Below, one piece after another: positions 58,914-64,000 of a stretch of 64,000 bases of DNA. The number at the start of each line of letters is the position of its first letter. The first letter of the stretch is position 1. A model generated the notes under the pieces. The model saw only the letters and a program-made list of their open reading frames with translations, was not told where the DNA came from and searched no databases. The position numbers and the translations under genes were made by a program. The DNA comes from Salinimicrobium sp050750585 (GTDB lineage Bacteria > Bacteroidota > Bacteroidia > Flavobacteriales > Flavobacteriaceae): the NCBI RefSeq assembly GCF_050750585.1, contig NZ_JBOJLM010000007.1, positions 62,001-126,000 on the forward strand. Direction: 5' to 3'.

Positions 58914-60756
58914 CTTTGAGCTTGATCTTTACGGACTCAATTTGAACATCGTGGAGGAGAATCACTGGTTTTCTGACCAGTTTTTCACCAAGTACTCTTT
59001 CCCGGTTGAATTTGATATTACTGATGATCTCGATGCTGCGCTGCAAATGATTACCCATAACAATACAGCCCGCAGTGCAAAAACTTTTCCCGGGTACCTC
59101 GAGCTCTTCGGGAAAGAGCCGGAGGCCTTGTTGGTGATTGAGCGCATACAGGGAAAAAAGGCACAGGGAAAATTCCGCTATGGATTTGAGGAGTTTCCCA
59201 ACTATGACAAGAAGCTTTCTGAACTTGACCTTGAGCGCGAAGAGTTGACGGTTCCTATTACAGATTTTGCTGTTCCTTTTTTAAATAAGACCTATCCTGA
59301 AGTTAATTACAACTTCCCACAGGCGATCGTCGATAAATTTGACACGAGCACAGCACAATGGCAGTATTTTGAAGGCATTTTAAATAATTATTCCGGAGGA
59401 GCTTTCCTGGTCAATGAATTCGACACAAACACCCAGGAGCAAATCAACAGGAATATCATGCAGCCTTTCCCTTACCTGTTATATGTGATCGCACAAGGTT
59501 TTGCAGAAAAAGGACTAGAGCTTCGAGGTGAGATCCTCACCGATCCCGATTTAAAAGATGCCGTGATTCCCATGATCTCAGATTACTACAGCACAGCTTC
59601 TGAAGGAGGAAGTGAATGGGTTGTCAAGGCAAATCAATATGACAATCTTGAAATGATCGAGGCTTTTGTGGCACCTTTTATTGTAGATGTAGAAGTGGGG
59701 AATTATTCTAAAACTATCACACTTGATTCCCCAGGCGTTTATAAAATAGCAGGGAACGCAATTTTAAGAAGTGAAGCGAACACTGCGGTGGCCGAAATTA
59801 AGCTTGATGGGCGCAGCGTATGGAAAGCAGCAAAAAAATATGTTTCATATAGGGAATACTATTTTTCCATTGACAGGAATGTAGAGATCTCTGTAGAAGC
59901 CGGATCTGGTATTCTTACATTTACGAGTCAGCAGCTGCCTTATGCTAAGATAGACGAGAACCAGGATCCCGAAGCAATAATTTTAGATCTTACCATTACC
60001 AAAATTGCAGGTTACGATCAAAATGGTGACCTGGTACCAACACTTGTGTCTCCACAAGAAATTAACCTTCAAAAATGCGTTCCCGATATGACTTTTGGGG
60101 AGCTGTTGAAGGTTGTCAAGAACTGGAAAAATTATGATATAGCTATTGGGGAAGGTTTCGTGGAGATGAATAAGATCCAGAACCAAATAAAAACTGCACA
60201 GGTTGTGGATCTTTCGGGTTTTGAAGTGAAATATCCGGTAAGAAAATTTTACCAGGATAATACTTTTCTTCTCCAGTTCCAGGATATTTCTTCGGAAGAA
60301 TACGAATTCGAAAAAGTATTTGTGGATGCAACGGGGAGTAGAACATCCTCTTTTGTGAAGCGGGAAGACACCCAGGAGATCACCATTAAGGGGCTGCCAC
60401 TTCCCTTGAAGCAGAAAGGCCCTGTAAACACGGCACACCTTTTTACCGATGCAAACAACATTTTGATCCTGGCTATTTACCCCGGCCTTGTGAACGACCT
60501 AAACCTGTGCCGTGACGCTTCAAACCTTCTGGTTCCTGCGGTGTACGAAAGTGACTGGCGGGAGTGGCTTGATTTCAGGATCAATGCCGAAGGTTTTGAA
60601 TGGGAATTTGAAGTATACCCCGAACTTGCCGGCAAGATCTCCAGGGATTCCAAAATTGCAGCGTATGGCCGAAGCTTCATTGTAAGAAGAGTGAGCAAAA
60701 AAAATACCAGCCGGTGGTTTTGGATGGTATCTTTAGAATGTGACGGAGTGGATTAG
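58888..60756 (+). CDS. Distal tail/baseplate protein (622 aa)
   Basis: Overlaps the previous gene by 26 bp. Contains FSDQFFTKYSFPVEFDITDD at the start and a beta-rich middle. C-terminal segment SRDSKIAAYGRSFIVRRVSK. Last gene of the + strand late region, followed by a GTGATCAG-type repeat. Probably a tail tip component; no family recognised. Confidence 0.58.
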   Translation: MNLKFTASNFELDLYGLNLNIVEENHWFSDQFFTKYSFPVEFDITDDLDAALQMITHNNTARSAKTFPGYLELFGKEPEALLVIERIQGKKAQGKFRYGFEEFPNYDKKLSELDLEREELTVPITDFAVPFLNKTYPEVNYNFPQAIVDKFDTSTAQWQYFEGILNNYSGGAFLVNEFDTNTQEQINRNIMQPFPYLLYVIAQGFAEKGLELRGEILTDPDLKDAVIPMISDYYSTASEGGSEWVVKANQYDNLEMIEAFVAPFIVDVEVGNYSKTITLDSPGVYKIAGNAILRSEANTAVAEIKLDGRSVWKAAKKYVSYREYYFSIDRNVEISVEAGSGILTFTSQQLPYAKIDENQDPEAIILDLTITKIAGYDQNGDLVPTLVSPQEINLQKCVPDMTFGELLKVVKNWKNYDIAIGEGFVEMNKIQNQIKTAQVVDLSGFEVKYPVRKFYQDNTFLLQFQDISSEEYEFEKVFVDATGSRTSSFVKREDTQEITIKGLPLPLKQKGPVNTAHLFTDANNILILAIYPGLVNDLNLCRDASNLLVPAVYESDWREWLDFRINAEGFEWEFEVYPELAGKISRDSKIAAYGRSFIVRRVSKKNTSRWFWMVSLECDGVD

Positions 60757-60761
60757 TAAGA

Positions 60762-60791
60762 AGTGCGCAGTGGTCAGTAATCAGGCAGTAT
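60762..60791. repeat. Degenerate GTGATCAG repeat after the tail operon
   Basis: AGTGCGCAGTGGTCAGTAAT then CAGGCAGT: diverged form of the repeats at 33867 and 37104, 5 bp after the stop codon. Confidence 0.5.
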
Positions 60792-60797
60792 AAATTG

Positions 60798-60998
60798 TTA
60801 TTTGGTTTTTTTCTCTAGTTTCTTTGCCGAAGTGACAATATAATCTTTCAAATCCTCCAGGTTTTTTTGGTTGAACGAATGATCTAAACTCTTTTCCGAT
60901 TTCTTTTTTCGGAAAGTAGCTGTGGTAACGCCCATTGCTTTTGCGGCTACTTCAGCCTTCATGCCGAAGGTGTCTATTATTTTTTGTATTTCCTTCAT
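60798..60998 (-). CDS. Small HTH-like protein (66 aa)
   Basis: IIDTFGMKAEVAAKAMGVTT has a helix-turn-helix-like layout (AxxAxGV), followed by a Lys-rich C-terminal helix. Lies between the tail genes and the integrase on the - strand. Could be an excisionase or a regulator. Confidence 0.55.
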   Translation of the reverse strand: MKEIQKIIDTFGMKAEVAAKAMGVTTATFRKKKSEKSLDHSFNQKNLEDLKDYIVTSAKKLEKKTK

Positions 60999-61048
60999 AG
61001 GGTGAAAGAGAAACCCCTTTGAAGTTATCGCCGGGGACTCTCGAAGTT

Positions 61049-61387
61049 TTAAAATTTTACAAGATTATTTCTTACCATTTTTTTTGCACCATCTCTTCTA
61101 CTGTAAGAAGTATCAAATTTATAAAGCACTTCTTCATAGTCACTAAGACTTTCTTTGTTGATCACTTTCTCTTGGACATCATTCATTTGTCTTTCAACTA
61201 ATTCAACCTGATCAGTAAATTCTACAGGAAGAAGAGTTTCAGGATTGATTTCTACAACTTTAACTCCGTTGGTAGATTCAAATTTATTGCTTGCAAAATC
61301 TTCGGCGGCTTTTTGATCTTCCGCATTGAAGTCATAATTGATGTTTTTGATAGTTTCTGTGCTGTAAGTGGCTCTGTAAGTTTTCAT
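61049..61387 (-). CDS. Phage protein near the integrase (112 aa), unknown
   Basis: N-terminal part (KTYRATYSTETIKNINYDFN, then EDQKAAEDFAS) resembles small ligand- or protein-binding domains; the rest is helical and acidic. Its promoter carries an inverted repeat at 61437-61456, so it is probably controlled by a specific regulator. Lysogenic-expression gene is possible. Confidence 0.5.
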   Translation of the reverse strand: MKTYRATYSTETIKNINYDFNAEDQKAAEDFASNKFESTNGVKVVEINPETLLPVEFTDQVELVERQMNDVQEKVINKESLSDYEEVLYKFDTSYSRRDGAKKMVRNNLVKF

Positions 61388-61436
61388 AATCGAGAGTTTT
61401 AATTGGTTACTGTTTCAATTTCTATACTGCTAATAT

Positions 61437-61456
61437 ACGGTACAAAAACATACCGT
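61437..61456 (-). promoter_or_regulatory. Operator ACGGTA-N8-TACCGT over a -7 box
   Basis: A 6-bp inverted repeat separated by 8 nt. On the - strand the right half plus spacer reads TATGTTTTTG, close to TAnnTTTG. A repressor bound here would cover the promoter of the gene at 61387. Confidence 0.55.
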
Positions 61457-61481
61457 GCAACAAAAAAGAAAACTTTAACTT

Positions 61482-62675
61482 TTACCACAGGTTATCCATG
61501 ATTTTGATCTTTTCACAGGCTTCAGATTCTACGATGTGGACATAGATCATAGTTTCCGAAATTTTAGAATGGCCAAGGATCTTTTGGAGATCCTGGACCT
61601 TCCCCCCCATCCTCAGGAAGTTTGTGGCAAACGAATGCCTGGCCACGTGAAAGCTGATGTTTTTTTGAATCCCGCACAGTGTGGCCACAGTCTTGAGAAC
61701 CCGGTTTATTTCTTCCGGCGTTGGAACCTGTACAAACAACCGGTCATCGTGATCAAGGATTTCCCTTAGTTTTTTTGAAATGCTGATCCATTGCCTTTTT
61801 TTTGATTTAACGCTGATGAACTGAAACATATCCTCCTCCAGCTGCTTTCGTTTTAATTGCTGAACATCGGAGATTCTTAGACCCGTAAAGCAGGCAAAAA
61901 GAAAATACCCGGCTGTGAGTCTATATCTCTCATTCATGAAGGGAGAAAAGAATAGTTGATGTATTTTTTTTATTTCCTCGGGTCTTAGATCGGTTCTGTG
62001 GCCACTCGTGCTCCCAATTTTTATATCATCGCTTGTAATGGGCATTCTTATACCTGTTTTCTTGGCTGCATTAATATATTTTTTGACTACAGCCATGTTA
62101 GACTCAATTGTGGTGGGCTCATTTCCAAGGGACTTGAAATGAGAACGCATTTTTAGAAGAAGAGATTCATCGATTTCTGTAAAGAAAATTCTCTCTCTCC
62201 AGTTCCTAAGTTTAGTTACTATAGATTTGTGTCTCCGCACGGTACCTTTGGCTAATATTTGTTTTTCCTGTTTGATCTGGTATTCCATGAAAGCCAGGAA
62301 ATCAATTCGGGGAATACTATTTTGGAATTCCTGAATAAATTTTTCCATGGTTAACTGCTTTTCTGCCAGCCTGAACATTGTGCGAATGCCGGTGATCTTG
62401 GAATCAACGTTATCCAGGATAAGATTGATATCACGGGCCTTTAAGGAATCGCTCTTGAGGCGGGCCGTTTTTGGATCCCACAGATCTGCAGGGACGTAAA
62501 TATCCAGGGGGATCCTTTCCCTTTGATAATTTTTTGTGACGTGCAGGTAGAGAAGAGATTCTCCTTCTGCATTCACATAATTTCTTTTTACAATTTTGGT
62601 TTTCATTTTTGACACAAACATTTTCTTTGTGTCAACCAGTGTGTCAAATACCTGATCTTGCAGCATAATTTTCAC
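61482..62675 (-). CDS. int: Tyrosine-recombinase phage integrase (397 aa)
   Basis: Bacteroidetes-type integrase: an N-terminal arm-binding domain (about residues 25-105), a SAM-like core-binding domain (about 125-215) and a catalytic domain. Catalytic residues: Arg in FTGLRISDVQQL, Lys in VKSKKRQW, HxxR in FHVARHSFAT, His in ILGHSKISET and the Tyr nucleophile in MIYVHI. Located 83 bp from attR, it catalyses integration at and excision from tRNA-Arg. A terminator at 62689 shields it from tRNA transcription. Confidence 0.93.
   Translation of the reverse strand: MKIMLQDQVFDTLVDTKKMFVSKMKTKIVKRNYVNAEGESLLYLHVTKNYQRERIPLDIYVPADLWDPKTARLKSDSLKARDINLILDNVDSKITGIRTMFRLAEKQLTMEKFIQEFQNSIPRIDFLAFMEYQIKQEKQILAKGTVRRHKSIVTKLRNWRERIFFTEIDESLLLKMRSHFKSLGNEPTTIESNMAVVKKYINAAKKTGIRMPITSDDIKIGSTSGHRTDLRPEEIKKIHQLFFSPFMNERYRLTAGYFLFACFTGLRISDVQQLKRKQLEEDMFQFISVKSKKRQWISISKKLREILDHDDRLFVQVPTPEEINRVLKTVATLCGIQKNISFHVARHSFATNFLRMGGKVQDLQKILGHSKISETMIYVHIVESEACEKIKIMDNLW
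62609..62647. promoter_or_regulatory. Candidate arm-type sites TTGACACAAA/TTTGTGTCAA plus a third GTGTCAA
   Basis: Perfect 10-bp inverted repeat with a 7-nt spacer (62609-62635) and another GTGTCAA at 62641-62647, inside the 5' part of int. The TTTGTGTCA word also occurs at 14526, near attL. This could be an integrase/excisionase binding array or int autoregulation. Confidence 0.45.
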
Positions 62676-62688
62676 TTATTAAGGGGTT

Positions 62689-62728
62689 AAAAAAAACGCG
62701 GTATCTTGGGATAATCCCTGATACCGCG
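62689..62728 (-). terminator. Terminator between tRNA-Arg and int
   Basis: CGCGGTATC/GATACCGCG stem with inner GGGAT/ATCCC, followed on the - strand by T8. It stops leftward transcription from the tRNA before int. Confidence 0.88.
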
Positions 62729-62755
62729 CCTTTTAATAAGTGTTGCTGCTAAGCC
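62729..62755 (+). repeat. Near-copy of the leader at 15860-15885
   Basis: CCTTTTAATAAGTGTTGCTG and following CTAAGCC differs from 15860-15885 at about three positions. It is phage-side sequence next to attR. Confidence 0.45.
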
Positions 62756-62757
62756 TA

Positions 62758-62776
62758 GTGACCCCGGAGGGATTCA
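62758..62776. repeat. attR core (19 bp) within the tRNA-Arg 3' end
   Basis: GTGACCCCGGAGGGATTCA, same as attL. It covers the acceptor-stem 3' strand and part of the T-arm of the tRNA. Confidence 0.9.
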
Positions 62777-62832
62777 AACCCCCAACCCTCAGAGCCGAAA
62801 TCTGATGCGCTATTCAGTTGCGCCACGGGGCC
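62759..62832 (-). tRNA. tRNA-Arg (anticodon TCG)
   Basis: Full cloverleaf on the - strand. Acceptor GGCCCCG pairs with CGGGGTC; discriminator A; no encoded CCA. D-arm GCGCAACTGAATAGCGC. Anticodon stem TCAGA/TCTGA with loop TTTCGGC, anticodon TCG (reads CGA/CGN Arg). T-arm GGGGG-TTTGAAT-CCCTC. 74 nt. The prophage attachment core is in its 3' part and the gene is kept intact after integration. Confidence 0.93.
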
Positions 62833-62908
62833 TTTTAAGAAGGCGCAATTTACATAAATTCTTTAAACTGTAACAAGAAATTTACGCTCTTTCCATCTGA
62901 ATTAAAGG

Positions 62909-62929
62909 TGTCAAAAATGCATTTTTTGA
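62909..62929. repeat. TGTCAAAAATG-CATTTTTTGA near-palindrome
   Basis: Related to the TGTCAAAAATGGCATTTT elements at 721 and 2901. Lies between tRNA-Arg and yqeY. Confidence 0.4.
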
Positions 62930-62978
62930 AAGGTATTTAATTGCATACTTCTGACTTTGTAATTCTAAAATCACACTT

Positions 62979-63431
62979 CTAATTTGCCAGCTTCTTCTTT
63001 ACTATTGCCGATATGGTTTTACCATCGGCCCTTCCTGCAAGTTCTTTTGAAGCCATTCCCATTACTTTACCCATATCCTGCATGCCATTGGCACCAGATT
63101 CAGATATGATCTTATCCACCTCTACCTCAATTTCCTGTTCACTCATTTGTTCCGGAAGGAAACCTTCTATAACAGCCGCCTGGTCCAATTCGGGTTGAGC
63201 TAGATCTTCCCTTCCCTGCTCCTTATATATAGCCGCACTTTCTTTGCGCTGTTTTACGAGGCGCTGTAAGAGCTTTAATTCTTCATCTTCACTCAATCCA
63301 TCTTTGCCCGAAGCATCTGTGCGAGCAAGTAAAATAGCACTTTTAACCGCTCTTAAAGCTTCTAGTTTATTGCTGTCTTTTGCTCGCATGGCATCTTTCA
63401 TTTCGGCCATGACCTTGTCCTGTAAACTCAT
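62979..63431 (-). CDS. yqeY: GatB/YqeY domain protein
   Basis: A 150-residue YqeY-family protein: MSLQDKVMAEMKDAMRAKDS at the start, ALRAVKSAILLARTD, then ELKLLQRLVKQRKESAAIYK and the C-terminal FLPEQMSEQEIEVEVDKIIS segment. Related to the tRNA-binding tail of GatB; exact role unknown. Adjacent to ftsZ on the same strand, a common flavobacterial gene order. Confidence 0.92.
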   Translation of the reverse strand: MSLQDKVMAEMKDAMRAKDSNKLEALRAVKSAILLARTDASGKDGLSEDEELKLLQRLVKQRKESAAIYKEQGREDLAQPELDQAAVIEGFLPEQMSEQEIEVEVDKIISESGANGMQDMGKVMGMASKELAGRADGKTISAIVKKKLAN

Positions 63432-63792
63432 TGTATTTGGATTTTTTATTCGTTATGCGAAGATAAGGAAATCGGGCAGTGCAAACTCTTCTGAAATAAA
63501 AAAACCTTTCGTTCTGTATAAGCCCTTGGTTTTTGTCCTGCCACTCTAACCTCTCCTTATATTATTCCACTTGAAGATTTAAAAAAAGGCTCCCATACGC
63601 TCCAGGTCATCATTGATCAGGGTTCCGTAGAGGGTTCGGGCTTTAGCCACTGGAATGTGTCAGGTGTACTTGTGGGTGAAACTGTGCAGGAATAATCAGA
63701 AATGCGTTCGTTATTCTCACTTTCATTCCTGTCTGTCTAAATTGGGAGGTTAAAGAGCAACACATCAAAACCAAAAATCAACTTTCAGCAAA
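63432..63792. other. Gap between yqeY and the ftsZ terminator
   Basis: About 360 bp with no convincing gene. On the - strand a short open stretch near 63586-63650 reads AKARTLYGTLINDDLERMGA before a stop, but it has no start codon and is preceded by a stop. It may be a gene remnant or chance. Confidence 0.3.
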
Positions 63793-63827
63793 TAAAAAAC
63801 CCGAAGCCGGTATTGCCGCTTCGGGTT
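63793..63827 (-). terminator. Terminator after ftsZ
   Basis: AACCCGAAGC/GCTTCGGGTT stem followed on the - strand by T6, 21 bp beyond the ftsZ stop. Confidence 0.85.
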
Positions 63828-63848
63828 CTCATTTATAAAAGGACTTTC

Positions 63849-64000
63849 TTAATCTACATTGTCATGTAAAAAGGAATTATTTGTCCTAAACCTCAACTCA
63901 TCATCATTGCCGCTTCCCAAAGTAGTGCGCGACAACTTTCCCTCTCCGGGTTCGGTGTGGTCAAGGTCTATACCCTGTCTTTTGTATGCAGGTTGTCTTT
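63849..64000 (-). CDS. ftsZ: FtsZ cell-division protein, 3' end only
   Basis: The last about 50 codons of ftsZ on the - strand; the rest is beyond the window. The translation includes QPAYKRQGIDLDHTEP, then LRFRTNNSFLHDNVD and a stop at 63849-63851. The RQGIDLD and RTNNSFLHDNVD segments are the conserved C-terminal tail of flavobacterial FtsZ that binds division partners. FtsZ is the tubulin-like ring GTPase. Confidence 0.85.
   Translation of the reverse strand, partial: RQPAYKRQGIDLDHTEPGEGKLSRTTLGSGNDDELRFRTNNSFLHDNVD

Larger units (their letters stand above)
14474..62776. mobile_element. Complete-looking tailed-phage prophage (about 48.3 kb) in tRNA-Arg
   Basis: Bounded by the 19-bp repeat GTGACCCCGGAGGGATTCA at 14474-14492 and 62758-62776, the latter being the 3' end of tRNA-Arg. 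It encodes repressor, primase-helicase, holin, lysozyme, S49 protease, capsid, terminase, portal, fibres, a 1399-residue tape measure and a tyrosine integrase. The long tape measure means a tailed phage; no contractile-sheath gene was recognised, so siphovirus-like is likely. All essential modules appear intact. Confidence 0.92.

Overview
The window is bacterial chromosome from a member of the Bacteroidetes, most likely a marine Flavobacteriaceae (Gramella/Salegentibacter/Salinimicrobium-like; genus is a guess). Support: promoters with the TAnnTTTG -7 box, weak ribosome-binding sites, an FtsZ C-terminus ending in a typical flavobacterial tail next to YqeY, a Bacteroidetes-type curli operon, and a Bacteroidetes-type phage integrase.

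Region 1 (1-7.6 kb, host): a zinc-ribbon membrane protein, a secreted S9 peptidase, then a four-gene potassium group on the + strand: a KdpD-like kinase lacking the usual N-terminal sensor half, a KdpE-like regulator, and a TrkH/KtrB plus TrkA/KtrA uptake system. Region 2 (7.7-13.8 kb, host, - strand): a complete curli (functional amyloid) operon in the order csgA-like, csgB-like, csgE, csgF, csgG, plus a beta-propeller lipoprotein. CsgE carries an N-terminal CsgH-like domain and CsgG carries a C-terminal beta-barrel-like domain.

Region 3 (14,474-62,776): a complete-looking, roughly 48.3 kb prophage integrated in the 3' end of a tRNA-Arg(TCG) gene, bounded by a 19-bp direct repeat. Left end: a CI-like repressor on the - strand, divergent from an early operon (small proteins, a LuxR-type HTH protein, a large primase-helicase followed by an iteron-rich candidate origin, then many small Cys-rich and membrane proteins). 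Middle: a lysis cassette (holin, GH108 lysozyme, spanin-like nested genes), S49 protease, capsid, a gene with an apparent -1 frameshift site, a PLD-like protein and the terminase. A short - strand cassette (RadC-like and two small genes) and a hairpin-dense non-coding island separate the terminase from the portal, connector and tail genes (fibres, tape measure, distal tail). Right end (- strand): small HTH protein, small unknown protein, tyrosine integrase, attR and tRNA-Arg.

The most striking unlisted signal is a family of late promoters: TGTCACAC followed, in five of six copies, by exactly 20 nt and then a TAnnYTTG-like -7 box. The six copies lie at the heads of the lysis, capsid, mid-head/terminase, portal, tail-fibre and tape-measure transcripts. 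They probably make up the late regulon of the phage. Other notable signals are a -1 frameshift site (A AAA AAG), a 79-nt structured RNA with a GNRA loop and a possible alternative pairing, Bacteroidetes palindromic repeats inserted in frame into two phage proteins, and a primase whose zinc ligands are almost all lost.

Region 4 (62.8-64 kb, host): tRNA-Arg, yqeY and the 3' end of ftsZ, all on the - strand.
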